Positions 25,097-33,513 of a stretch of DNA of 50,286 bases are shown piece after piece; within the stretch, counting starts at the first letter, position 1, and each line of letters opens with the position of its first letter. Source of the DNA: Spirochaetales bacterium (GTDB lineage: Bacteria > Spirochaetota > Spirochaetia > SZUA-6 > DRHE01); NCBI GenBank assembly GCA_030615505.1, contig JAUWZD010000022.1, positions 1-50,286 on the forward strand, read 5' to 3'. Under the pieces are notes generated by a model. It searched no databases. It was not told where the DNA came from and saw only the letters and a program-made list of their open reading frames with translations. Both the position numbers and the translations under genes were made by a program.

Positions 25097-27400
25097 ATGT
25101 TGAAAAGAATCACTGCTGATGACTGGAAGATAATCGAAAATGGCTTCTCCCCTGAAACGAACCGCTTCTTTGAGAGTATCTTCAGTCTCGGCAACGAACA
25201 TATGGGGCTGCGGGGATTCTTCGAGGAAGGGTACTCGGGGGACAGCCTGCAGGGAACATATGTTGCAGGAATTTATTATCCTGACCCGACCAAAGTCGGA
25301 TGGTGGAAAATAGGTTACCCTGATTACTATGCAAAAGTAATTAATTCCATAAACTGGATAGGAATCGGAGTAGATCTCGAAGGCCGGCATCTCGACCTGG
25401 CAAAGGGGAGAGTCCGGGATTTTAAAAGAGAACTGGATATGAAAAAGGGCTGCCTGAGCCGGACATTTACCTGGATCGGAAAAGACGGACAGGAAACCCG
25501 GTTCGCCTTCAACCGTTTCTTGAGCATGGCTGATACATCCATAGCCTGCATTTCCGTGAAAGCCGTACCGTTGAATTACTCGGGAAATATTACCTTTCAC
25601 ATCTACTTAGACGGCAACGTGCAAAATGAAGATACCTATTACGGTGAGTCCTTTTGGGACGAAGTCAACAAGGATCTTAATGAAGAATACTCCGTTATCA
25701 CAATGAGGACAAAGAAAACCGATTTTTACTTATCCGCGGCATCACGCTTCAAACTTGTCGTGAATGATAGGGATTTTCAAACCAAAAGTCAGATCCTTCA
25801 AAAAACCGGATGGGTTGGATACAAAACGAGTCACTTCGCGGAAAGAGGAAAATCAATTGAAATTCAAAAATTCGTTTCTGTGGTTACTTCCAGGGACCAT
25901 GAGAAAGAAAACCTGGAAAAAGTTGCAATAGATAAGCTGGCCGCAGCATATCGAAAAGGTTACACAAAGCTTTTCAATGAGCATGTACGAGTGATGGAAG
26001 AGAAATGGGAAAACTCCGATATCAGTATTGCAGGTGATATTGAAGCTCAGCAGGGAATCCGCTACTGCATTTTTCAACTAAACCAAACGTATTCGGGGAA
26101 AGATCCGAGGCTCAATATTGGTCCCAAAGGATTTTCCGGAGAGAAGTACGGCGGGGCTACATATTGGGATACAGAAGCCTTCTGCTTGCCCTTTTACCTT
26201 TACACCAAAGAAGAGGCAGCGAGAAACCTTCTCCACTATCGATACCTTCAGTTAAAGCAGGCCAGGGAGAATGCAGGGAAGTTGGGACTGAAGGGCGCCC
26301 TTTTCCCCATGGTTACCATGGACGGGCATGAATGCCATAATGAGTGGGAGATAACCTTTGAAGAAATACATCGAAACGGCGCCATAGCCTATGCGATTTA
26401 CAATTACACCAACTATACTGGAAACGAATCGTATCTTTTTGCAGGCGGCATAGAAATTTTAATCGAAATAAGCCGCTTCTGGGCATACAGGGTGAGCTAT
26501 AGTCAGCGTAAAGAATGCTATATGATTCTCGGAGTAACCGGACCGAATGAATATGAGAACAATGTTAACAACAACTGGTACACCAATACGATCGCGGCAT
26601 GGACATTAGAATACACCCTGGAATCTTTGATTCGAATTGGAGAAGTGGAAATGAATCGTTACAGGGAACTGGAAAAAGAATTGGATCTCAGAGAGGAAGA
26701 GAAAGCTCTTTGGAGAGATATCATCGAGAGGATGTATTTTCCGTATGTGGATGACCTGGACATTTTTGAGCAGAACGACCTGTATATGGATAAGGAGCAG
26801 ACATTGGTATCCGATCTGGATCCGAAGGATCTTCCTCTCAATAAGCACTGGTCCTGGGACAGAATTCTGCGATCCTGCTTCGTTAAGCAGGCGGATGTGA
26901 TTCAAGGTATCTATTTCTTCCCTGAGCGCTACAATCAAGAGGAGATGACACGAAACTTTAATTTCTATGAGCCCAGAACGGTTCATGAGTCATCTCTCTC
27001 GGCGAGTATTTACTCTATTGTGGCCAGTCGAATAGGTTACAGGAAAAAGGCATACGAGCTTTACCTGCGAACGGCTCGATTGGATTTAGAAAACTACAAC
27101 GACGATACGGAAGATGGCGTGCACATTACTTCCATGGCGGGAAGCTGGCTTGCAATTGTTCAGGGGTTTGCAGGCATGTCTGTCCAGGACGGCCAACTGA
27201 AACTATCTCCTTATGTGCCGGAAAAGTGGGATGGTTATTCTTTCAAAATTGCTTTTCGGGGAAGAAGATTGAAAATTGATGTAAAAAAAAATTACGTCGA
27301 AATCGAACAGATCGAGGGCGAGCCGCTGAAAATCAGCATATTCAATCGCGGCTACCACTCTCAGACAGGAAAAGCCGCCAGAGCGCCCATACAAGAATAG
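25097..27400 (+). CDS. GH65 disaccharide phosphorylase (maltose/trehalose/kojibiose phosphorylase family)
   Basis: 767 residues from ATG 25097 (TTG 25091, overlapping the lacI stop, is possible). Cytoplasmic enzyme that splits an alpha-glucobiose with phosphate. GH65 features: N-terminal beta-sandwich (about 1-270) with FSLGNEHMGLRGFFEEGY; (alpha/alpha)6 catalytic barrel with YGGATYWDTEAFCLPFYL; general acid E485 in VTGPNEYENNVNNNWYTN; and the phosphate-loop region TVHESSLSASIYSIVASRIG; then a small C-terminal sheet. No signal peptide. It would take malto-oligosaccharide-derived disaccharide imported by the ABC system and yield glucose-1-phosphate, saving ATP. A maltose phosphorylase is likely from context, but the substrate cannot be set by sequence alone. 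Confidence 0.88.
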   Translation: MLKRITADDWKIIENGFSPETNRFFESIFSLGNEHMGLRGFFEEGYSGDSLQGTYVAGIYYPDPTKVGWWKIGYPDYYAKVINSINWIGIGVDLEGRHLDLAKGRVRDFKRELDMKKGCLSRTFTWIGKDGQETRFAFNRFLSMADTSIACISVKAVPLNYSGNITFHIYLDGNVQNEDTYYGESFWDEVNKDLNEEYSVITMRTKKTDFYLSAASRFKLVVNDRDFQTKSQILQKTGWVGYKTSHFAERGKSIEIQKFVSVVTSRDHEKENLEKVAIDKLAAAYRKGYTKLFNEHVRVMEEKWENSDISIAGDIEAQQGIRYCIFQLNQTYSGKDPRLNIGPKGFSGEKYGGATYWDTEAFCLPFYLYTKEEAARNLLHYRYLQLKQARENAGKLGLKGALFPMVTMDGHECHNEWEITFEEIHRNGAIAYAIYNYTNYTGNESYLFAGGIEILIEISRFWAYRVSYSQRKECYMILGVTGPNEYENNVNNNWYTNTIAAWTLEYTLESLIRIGEVEMNRYRELEKELDLREEEKALWRDIIERMYFPYVDDLDIFEQNDLYMDKEQTLVSDLDPKDLPLNKHWSWDRILRSCFVKQADVIQGIYFFPERYNQEEMTRNFNFYEPRTVHESSLSASIYSIVASRIGYRKKAYELYLRTARLDLENYNDDTEDGVHITSMAGSWLAIVQGFAGMSVQDGQLKLSPYVPEKWDGYSFKIAFRGRRLKIDVKKNYVEIEQIEGEPLKISIFNRGYHSQTGKAARAPIQE

Positions 27401-27493
27401 ATTCTACCGGGCAAAACCTAAATTTTTTAAAAATTCCATACTTGACCAGGCGGCGGTCCGGGCATAAATTTGCAACGGGATGTCATTTGCAAC

Positions 27494-28945
27494 CTATTTT
27501 TTCCAGAAGGTGGTAGTGAGTATGATAAGCACAGTATATATTTCCAATCTGCCCGTCATCATGGCGAAACTCAAAAACCATTTTATATAATCCTGATAAA
27601 AAGCATAGTTTTCAGCGGGACCTATTTTCCCAAAACCGGGTCCTATGTTCCCCAGGGTTACCAGGGCAGATACCATGGAGGTTAGAATATCATTGCCGCC
27701 TGATGCGACTACTAAAGTAGTGAGCAGCAGCATAAAAAGGTAAAGGAAAACAAATCCGGAGATTGCATAAACAATATCCTTTTTTACCTTAGTGCCGCTT
27801 ATTTTTATGCTGAATATTCCTCTGGGATGAATAAGGTATTTCATTTCATTGATTCCCTGCTTAAAAAGGGTGACGATTCTAACCACCTTTATTCCCCCGC
27901 CCGTTGAGCCGGAACATCCCCCAATAAACATGAGAATAAACAAAACGATTTGTGAAATAGCAGGCCATTTTTCAAAGTCTGTAGTCGAGTATCCTGTAGT
28001 AGTAAGAATAGATGCAGCCTGAAATCCGGCATAGCGAAGACTATTTCCGATAGAATTGTAAACCCTTCCGTGCAGGTTAAAAGTAATGATGACTGTAGAA
28101 ACTAAAAATATTAACAGATATGCTTTTAGTTCTGCATTATTAATGATATTTCTCCATTTGCCTGTTATAAGTCTGAAATACAGGATAAAATTTGTTCCTG
28201 CCATTATCATAAAAACAGTAATAACAATATCAATATAGGCAGAATTATAATGCCCTATACTTCTGTTCTTTGGAGAAAATCCGCCTGTCGCCATGGTACC
28301 AAAAGTTTGGGTAAGGGCCTCAAAAAGAGTCATCTTTCCTGCCATCAGAAGAAGGGTTTCGGTGATAGATAAGACGATATAAATATACCAGAGAATTTTT
28401 GCCGTTTCTGTTATTTTTGGGGTAATTTTATCCAAAGTCGGGCCCGGGGCTTCAGCTTTTATCAACTGTAATCCGCCTATTCCCAGAATAGGGAAGATGG
28501 CCACGGTTAATACCACAATTCCCATTCCCCCCAGCCAATGGGTCAGGGAACGCCAGAATAAAATTGATTTAGGCAGGCTTTCAATATTGGTGAGAATTGA
28601 TGCTCCGGTTGTTGTGAAGCCCGACATGCATTCAAAAAAGGCGTCCGTGAAATGAGGAATAGAACCTGATAGAAAAAATGGAAGGGCGCCGAAAAGGGAG
28701 GCAAAAATCCAGCTCAGTGTTACAAATAGAAATCCCTCCCTTGTGGACATAATATTACGGCTCTTATCTCTGGTTAAGAATAGCATTAATACAAAAAATA
28801 TAAGAATCAGAAAAATTGGAATCAGAAAGCTTTTAACAACCTCTACTTCATCGTAGTAAAAAGCTATAAAAACGGGTATCAACATAAAAAAGGAAATAAT
28901 TAAAAGTAATACTGAAACAATCTTAAGGACTTGTTTAATATTCAC
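27494..28945 (-). CDS. trkH: TrkH/KtrB-type potassium channel subunit
   Basis: 483-residue inner-membrane protein with about ten hydrophobic segments. It has the four pore repeats of the TrkH/KtrB superfamily, seen as CMSGFTTTGASILTNI, TFGTMATGGFSPKNRS, ILTTTGYSTTDFEKWP and ALVTLGNIGPGFGKIGP. The first, second and fourth keep the filter glycine (TGAS, TGGF, IGPG), the third has TGYS. The length fits TrkH. It is the second gene of a minus-strand pair, two bases after the trkA stop, so channel and regulatory subunit are co-transcribed. Role: potassium uptake gated by nucleotide binding to TrkA. Confidence 0.93.
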   Translation of the reverse strand: MNIKQVLKIVSVLLLIISFFMLIPVFIAFYYDEVEVVKSFLIPIFLILIFFVLMLFLTRDKSRNIMSTREGFLFVTLSWIFASLFGALPFFLSGSIPHFTDAFFECMSGFTTTGASILTNIESLPKSILFWRSLTHWLGGMGIVVLTVAIFPILGIGGLQLIKAEAPGPTLDKITPKITETAKILWYIYIVLSITETLLLMAGKMTLFEALTQTFGTMATGGFSPKNRSIGHYNSAYIDIVITVFMIMAGTNFILYFRLITGKWRNIINNAELKAYLLIFLVSTVIITFNLHGRVYNSIGNSLRYAGFQAASILTTTGYSTTDFEKWPAISQIVLFILMFIGGCSGSTGGGIKVVRIVTLFKQGINEMKYLIHPRGIFSIKISGTKVKKDIVYAISGFVFLYLFMLLLTTLVVASGGNDILTSMVSALVTLGNIGPGFGKIGPAENYAFYQDYIKWFLSFAMMTGRLEIYTVLIILTTTFWKK

Positions 28946-28947
28946 GG

Positions 28948-30348
28948 TTAGCGGGTAAACATCTCTTCTATTTTTTCTATGGATTCCTTTCTGGAGATCA
29001 GGATAATATGATCGCCGTTCTGGATTACAAATCTTCCATCAGGAATGATATTCTGTTTTCCCCGCGTTACATAGGTAATTAATGAATTATGAGGAAATTT
29101 TATTTCTCTAATTTTTTTCCCGATAACTCTGCTTGATTTTTTCACTGAGAGTTCAATAACCTCTACTTTGCCGCCTGAGATACTGTGTACACTCCTGATG
29201 TTGCCCCTTCGGATAAACTTTATGATTGTATTTACCATACTGTTTTTTATACTGACAGGAACATCAACACCCAGGTTAGAGGCGATATTGACGTAATTAT
29301 TTGTTTTTACCAGTGCTATGGATCTTTTAATGCCAAAGGTTTTTGCGTATATAGCTGTTATAATATTCAATTCCTGGTTTTCAGTAGTTGCAATAAGTAA
29401 ATCACAATTGGATAATTGTTCTTCCTCAAAAATTCCCTCGTCTGAAATATCTGCATTAATAATTAAGGCACCAGGAAAACGCTCCGAAAGCATTTTACAG
29501 TGTTCGTAGCTTTTATCCACAATACTGATTTTCCTTTTCCTTTTCTTGATAAAGGAGCTAATAAGTTTGTTAAAAATTTTAAAACTGCTTTCCTGGGACT
29601 CCATAAAGTGACTGGCAACATGGCTGCCTATTCTTCCGCCTCCTATAATAACAATTTTATTGAATTTTATCTTTTCTTTTCCTACATGAGCAAATATTTT
29701 TTCAAGATTCTCCTCTATTGCAACAATGTATAGATTGTCGTTTACTTTAACCACGGTATTCCCGGATGGAATAATATAATAATTCTCCCTCAATATTACG
29801 GCTACTAAAAACTCTATTTGTAAGCTTTGTTTTATCTCCTGCAGGGTTTTGTTTTTGAAAGGTGAAGTTTCATTTACAGTCATATTTCTCATTTGGACAT
29901 TGGTCTTCTCAAAAAACATGATATCACTTACTGCTCCATGGTCCACGGTTCTGGTGATTACCCTGGCGGCTTCTATTTCCGGATTTACGATATAATCAAT
30001 TCCGAGAAAGGGTTGGTCTGAAATCCGGGTACTGGAGTAATCAATGTTTCGGACCCGGGCTATCTTATAGGGAACATTAAATTCACTGGAAACCATGCCG
30101 CATGAAATCATATTTACTTCATCAGAATCGGTTACACTGATAAAGAAATCAGCTTTATCGATCCCTGCTCTTTTTAAAACCCCAAGATTATTCCCTGCAT
30201 CATTTATCACCATGCAATCCAGGTAGTTTGAAGCATGTCTTGCTCTATCAGGATCTTTCTCAATGAGTACGACGTGTTTATTTTCATCAACAAGCTGTTT
30301 TGCTATCTGAAAGCCGACACTGCCGGCACCAACAATAACTACATTCAT
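28948..30348 (-). CDS. trkA: TrkA potassium-uptake regulatory protein (double RCK)
   Basis: 466 residues in two RCK repeats, the full-length TrkA form. Each half has a Rossmann NAD-binding start (VIVGAGSVGFQIAKQL at 3-18 and VIIGGGRIGSHVASHF near 229-244) followed by a TrkA-C domain (ending LYIVAIEENLEKIFAH and HIILISRKESIEKIEEMFTR). The protein forms a ring on the cytoplasmic face of TrkH and gates it with NAD/ATP-type ligands. No Shine-Dalgarno is present before ATG 30348, and the best promoter places transcription start almost at the ATG, so the message may be leaderless. Confidence 0.93.
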   Translation of the reverse strand: MNVVIVGAGSVGFQIAKQLVDENKHVVLIEKDPDRARHASNYLDCMVINDAGNNLGVLKRAGIDKADFFISVTDSDEVNMISCGMVSSEFNVPYKIARVRNIDYSSTRISDQPFLGIDYIVNPEIEAARVITRTVDHGAVSDIMFFEKTNVQMRNMTVNETSPFKNKTLQEIKQSLQIEFLVAVILRENYYIIPSGNTVVKVNDNLYIVAIEENLEKIFAHVGKEKIKFNKIVIIGGGRIGSHVASHFMESQESSFKIFNKLISSFIKKRKRKISIVDKSYEHCKMLSERFPGALIINADISDEGIFEEEQLSNCDLLIATTENQELNIITAIYAKTFGIKRSIALVKTNNYVNIASNLGVDVPVSIKNSMVNTIIKFIRRGNIRSVHSISGGKVEVIELSVKKSSRVIGKKIREIKFPHNSLITYVTRGKQNIIPDGRFVIQNGDHIILISRKESIEKIEEMFTR

Positions 30349-30356
30349 AATGCTTA

Positions 30357-30386
30357 AATTTAGAACATATTATTAGTGAGTGTCAA
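30357..30386 (-). promoter_or_regulatory. Promoter of trkA-trkH
   Basis: On the minus strand TTGACA (30381-30386) and TAAATT (30357-30362) are separated by 18 bases. The expected transcription start, near 30350, is within a few bases of the trkA ATG (30348-30346). Confidence 0.55.
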
Positions 30387-30744
30387 TTTGATGATTAAAA
30401 TATTTACTGTGTATAAGCCTGGCGCTGCAATTAGAGAAGTTAGGAAACTTTTTTTGCTCCTTTTTTCGGTTTCTTCTGCTCCGCCGAAAGATTGCTGTAG
30501 GTTTAGCTTCTTAGTTACCTTCGGTTGCAAATCGGAAGCGCACACGCATACTTAAGTACCTATGCAAAAGTAGTCAGGTAGCCGGCATTACGAAGGCTTG
30601 AGGGTCGCACTGAGTGGCAAAATTCCTGTAGATCTTACATCTCTTTTTAAAATCCGGATTATCTTAAAACTGAGTATTGAATAATCCCGGATAAAAATAG
30701 TTTGATAAAAGCTTATCTTTATATTTTGAAACACCTATTTCTGC
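30387..30744. other. Gap without supported genes
   Basis: About 350 bases upstream of trkA. Short minus-strand frames (for example ending at 30360) have no ribosome site and no known motif. The stretch near 30744 merges into the cooS remnant. No hairpin-plus-T-run or repeat was noticed. Confidence 0.4.
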
Positions 30745-30985
30745 TCTTAAGACAAGAATTCTGGAACAATCAACACATGAACCCATATGAAGAACTGGTG
30801 CAATACCTAAAGCTTTGCAAACCTCTTTTAATCCATCTCCAGTCATTTCTTCAGCTTCCAGCAGTAATAATCCCGCTTTCAAAGGGATCTATTTTACATG
30901 GACCTAATGTACAACTATTACAACATACTCCTAATTGACCAAAACCGCATTGTGGCTGCTGTTTTTCCAGCTCTCATTCATGAAA
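30745..30985 (-). pseudogene. cooS: Remnant of an anaerobic carbon monoxide dehydrogenase catalytic subunit (cooS)
   Basis: From the IS end the minus strand reads ELEKQQPQCGFGQLGVCCNS then CTLGPCKIDPF, the N-terminal cysteine-rich region that holds the B/D clusters of CooS. A frame change near 30875 leads to KAGLLLLEAEEMTGDGLKEV and CKALGIAPVLHMGSCVDCSR, a segment from roughly residue 520 of the intact enzyme. Some 450 residues are therefore deleted, an in-frame stop precedes ELEKQQ, and what follows VDCSRIL is not recognisable. The gene is dead. Its upstream part was separated by insertion of the IS1634-family element at exactly this point. Confidence 0.75.
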
Positions 30986-31001
30986 CCCAGGTTTGACACT
31001 T
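30980..31001 (+). repeat. Left IS end: 6-bp target duplication and 16-bp inverted repeat
   Basis: ATGAAA (30980-30985) is the target copy; CCCAGGTTTGACACTT (30986-31001) is the inverted repeat, matched base for base by the reverse complement of 33169-33184. Confidence 0.92.
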
Positions 31002-31054
31002 CCAAAAGTTAATTCTTTACCATAAAAGAAATTATAAATTTCATTTTGGTCACG

Positions 31055-31068
31055 TTGTATCTACATTG
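31055..31068 (+). repeat. 14-bp subterminal direct repeat of the IS, left copy
   Basis: TTGTATCTACATTG occurs here and, in the same orientation, at 33052-33065. The copies lie 69 bases and 119 bases inside the two IS ends, outside the transposase gene. Purpose unknown; possibly a protein-binding site. Confidence 0.7.
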
Positions 31069-31114
31069 GTCTTTTATGCGAAATATCACCTATATTTTCC
31101 TCATTCATTCAGGT

Positions 31115-32950
31115 CTAATTCAGATACTCAACCCCCAAATCCAATACCAGCTGCTCTTTATCTGATTTGTTTTTGCTCCTCTGAAACGATAGCTTTTCAG
31201 GATTCATAGCATTCCTAACCCCTAAGCTGCTCAAAACCTTTTTCACATTATTATCTATCTTTGTGGAAATGTATGATATCTTCACGGCTTTCCCATTTTC
31301 GGATTTGAACTCTAAAGGAATCAATCGTACATCATATAACTCTTCAAAAAGTGTCATCATCGTTAATGGCTCTTCCCCGGTTCTTCTTATCTTCTTAACC
31401 ACCTTGTCGTATTTATCGTAAGCTTCCGGAAATAGTTCTTTGACCTTCTTCTCCATCAAGGTCTCAATCAAGAGTGCAAAATAGCTGATCATAACATGCC
31501 CTCGGATACGGGTCTCTTTGCGCACATGCATGGGACGAATATCAAACTCATCTTTGACGATTCGAAATGCCTGCTCCACCTTTTGCAGCGACTTATAGGA
31601 GCGCTCAATTTCTGCTTTATCGATCTGCTCAGAAACTTCTGTCTGGATGAAATAACGACCATCCAGGCTTTCTTCCTTCTCAATAACAGCTTCAATTTCC
31701 TGAACCTCCAAGCGATAAACATCGTCCTGGCCCTCTATCTTTTCCATGCTTAGGTTATACAATCTCGTTATGTGCTTTTTGGAGAGAAATGATTTTAATC
31801 TATCATTCGACTTCTTGACCTTTTTCAAATTCCCTACCAGCTCGGTTTCCTCTATGAGCTTTCGAAATAAATCGATATTTCTATCCCGTTTCCTCCGTGT
31901 TTTCCTTGCTACCTTCTTATTATATCCGGCTATGAATCGAACCCCCTTTGGATATTTCTCCTGAAGCGTAGGTGACAAATCAGAATAACCAAACTCCTGA
32001 AGCGGCTCCTCAGGGTTTTTGAGCACTTTCTCAAGCAGATGATCAACCACTTTACGATTCCTCTTCTGCAATCCCAAGATGTACTCGTATTCATGCCCTT
32101 TGATCATTTCTATGTTTTTAATAGTTATCATCCCACGATCACCCACAATAATGGCCTTCTTGATTCGAAATCGCTCCTTCAAATCCTCTACAACTTCCTG
32201 CACCGTGGTCTTGTCTAATCGATTGCCTTCAAATACATGATGGGCGATCGGGATCCCATCCCGGCTCATGACAAGGCCAACAACGATCTGATCTAAATCC
32301 CCTCGTCTGTCACGGGAAAATCCTTTCTTCCCAATTTCTGCTTGTTCGCCTTCAAAATAGGTGGATGTAATATCGTATAGGATCAAACTGTTATCCAGTC
32401 CATATCCCAAAAGCCGGTAATAAAGTTGCTTCTCGATGTTTTCCTTAGCCTTGCACAAATAGTCTAGGGCTCTGTAGTAGGTATGAAGTTGTTCCTCTTC
32501 ATCCTCCGGGAAGTTGACAAAGTTCTTCATCTGGGAAAACAAGGAACGATAATACCAGCGGAAACAGGCCAGCTTACTCCCCGGGTCAGAAAACCTATTG
32601 GCGGTTTGAATTAAAGCAATACGAGAAACTGAAATCTCCACTTTTTCAGACACAGCGTAATCGATGATCTGCTCCAGACCCAACTGATGCCAGAGAGCAA
32701 TCACTGGTAAAATGCTACCATAGTGATAGCCTTTGCCCGCTTCGAAGTCGGCCTTGCCGAACCTTTTCTCCATACCTGTAGCCCGAATAAAGGAGGCGGT
32801 TAACCGCTCGATTTGCTCCTCTGACATTCTTGTGATATTCCCCAGGCTCGCCAGGACCCGGGTTGCTGGTTGACCTTTTTTATTTCGGTAAGATGTAACG
32901 AATTGCAGGTATGTATTGTCGTCAGTGGTTGACGTACGAAAACGGGCCAT
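31115..32950 (-). CDS. IS1634-family DDE transposase
   Basis: 611 residues, normal for the family. N-terminal start MARFRTSTTDDNTYLQFVTS with RVLASLGNITRMSEE, the conserved opening of IS1634 transposases. Catalytic triad candidates are D193 (LYDITSTYFEG), D271 (IVGDRGMIT) and E459 (SLQKVEQAFRIVKDEF), with the following PMHVRKETRIRGHVMISYFA corresponding to the conserved C-terminal region. The reading frame is uninterrupted and the triad complete, so it should be active. A promoter within the element (32985-33013) drives it; the stop lies 114 bases inside the left inverted repeat. Confidence 0.93.
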   Translation of the reverse strand: MARFRTSTTDDNTYLQFVTSYRNKKGQPATRVLASLGNITRMSEEQIERLTASFIRATGMEKRFGKADFEAGKGYHYGSILPVIALWHQLGLEQIIDYAVSEKVEISVSRIALIQTANRFSDPGSKLACFRWYYRSLFSQMKNFVNFPEDEEEQLHTYYRALDYLCKAKENIEKQLYYRLLGYGLDNSLILYDITSTYFEGEQAEIGKKGFSRDRRGDLDQIVVGLVMSRDGIPIAHHVFEGNRLDKTTVQEVVEDLKERFRIKKAIIVGDRGMITIKNIEMIKGHEYEYILGLQKRNRKVVDHLLEKVLKNPEEPLQEFGYSDLSPTLQEKYPKGVRFIAGYNKKVARKTRRKRDRNIDLFRKLIEETELVGNLKKVKKSNDRLKSFLSKKHITRLYNLSMEKIEGQDDVYRLEVQEIEAVIEKEESLDGRYFIQTEVSEQIDKAEIERSYKSLQKVEQAFRIVKDEFDIRPMHVRKETRIRGHVMISYFALLIETLMEKKVKELFPEAYDKYDKVVKKIRRTGEEPLTMMTLFEELYDVRLIPLEFKSENGKAVKISYISTKIDNNVKKVLSSLGVRNAMNPEKLSFQRSKNKSDKEQLVLDLGVEYLN

Positions 32951-32984
32951 GGTTTTCCCTTATGTATCTACTATTATTAGTGCC

Positions 32985-33013
32985 ATGATAACATCATTTA
33001 TTTCTATTGTCAA
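32985..33013 (-). promoter_or_regulatory. Transposase promoter inside the IS
   Basis: On the minus strand TTGACA (33008-33013) and TATCAT (32985-32990) are 17 bases apart, upstream of AAGGGAAAACC and the transposase ATG at 32950. Confidence 0.7.
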
Positions 33014-33051
33014 CAGTTATTCTAAAAATATATTAAATTATTTAGATATTC

Positions 33052-33065
33052 TTGTATCTACATTG
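33052..33065 (+). repeat. 14-bp subterminal direct repeat of the IS, right copy
   Basis: Identical to 31055-31068 and in the same orientation; it lies upstream of the transposase promoter. Confidence 0.7.
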
Positions 33066-33168
33066 TTTCTGAGTAAAAAAGTGTGAAAAAAACCATTTGC
33101 TTACGTAGAAAAGAATTACAAAACGAATATTTACTCAAATTCGCTGAAAATCACCGATTTTCGCCATT

Positions 33169-33190
33169 AAGTGTCAAACCTGGGATGAAA
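33169..33190 (+). repeat. Right IS end: 16-bp inverted repeat and 6-bp target duplication
   Basis: AAGTGTCAAACCTGGG (33169-33184) is the right inverted repeat and ATGAAA (33185-33190) the second target copy. Confidence 0.92.
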
Positions 33191-33513
33191 ACCTGCGCCT
33201 GCAATTCCTGGCAGGAGAATGCCTCCGGGCAGCAATCTCCCAGGCGGTTGAGAAAAAAATCAATCACCATGGTCATTCTGCCTGTTATACTTCTGTTTGA
33301 TTTCTTTCCTTCCTGAGACTTCGTCCTCGCTCACCAAGTCCTTAGAGCCTCATCCTCACTCAAAATGTCCGCATCAAATCCTCCTCTCTACCTTCCTCAC
33401 TTATAGCAATTCCTATCACTTCACTATCACTTGTTCACGGCCAAAGCTTGACTTTTCTACACATGGGGATTATAAAAAATCACTATGCCTCATTAAGTTC
33501 AGGAGTTGTTATA
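33191..33513. other. Gap between the IS and lacI
   Basis: 33191-33300 should be the upstream flank of the cooS remnant, but I cannot recognise CooS residues in it. 33301-33430 is pyrimidine-rich and ends TTCCTATCACT, the same 11 bases that end the IS91-like tail (109-119 and 9145-9155); beyond that the sequences do not align. The Shine-Dalgarno AGGAG of the next gene is at 33501-33505. No promoter for lacI was convincing. Confidence 0.35.

Larger units (their letters stand above)
30986..33184 (-). mobile_element. Complete IS1634-family insertion sequence, 2199 bp
   Basis: Bounded by 16-bp perfect inverted repeats (30986-31001 and 33169-33184, outer end CCCAGGTTTGACACTT) and flanked by the 6-bp direct repeat ATGAAA (30980-30985 and 33185-33190), read as the target duplication. 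It holds one uninterrupted transposase gene with its own promoter. All parts needed for movement appear intact, and perfect ends plus perfect duplication suggest a fairly recent insertion. It landed in an already decaying cooS remnant. Confidence 0.92.

Noticed and set aside
27415-27440. AT-rich palindrome AAATTTTTTAAAAATT as terminator of the GH65 gene
   Set aside because: The stem is A/T only and has no GC-rich base; too weak to call a terminator for either convergent gene.
30360-30545. A 61-residue minus-strand frame upstream of trkA
   Set aside because: No ribosome site, low-complexity content, and it covers the trkA promoter.
30900-33300. A plus-strand frame that becomes continuous when the IS is removed (LIDQNRIVAAVFPALIHEN then LRLQFLAGECLRAAISQAVE)
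   Set aside because: Half of it is the complement of the cooS remnant, which has specific cluster-binding motifs; the plus-strand reading matches nothing and is taken as chance.
33083-33316. A 77-residue plus-strand frame (MKKTICLRRKELQNEYLLKF)
   Set aside because: It spans the right inverted repeat and target duplication of the IS, has no ribosome site and no family resemblance.
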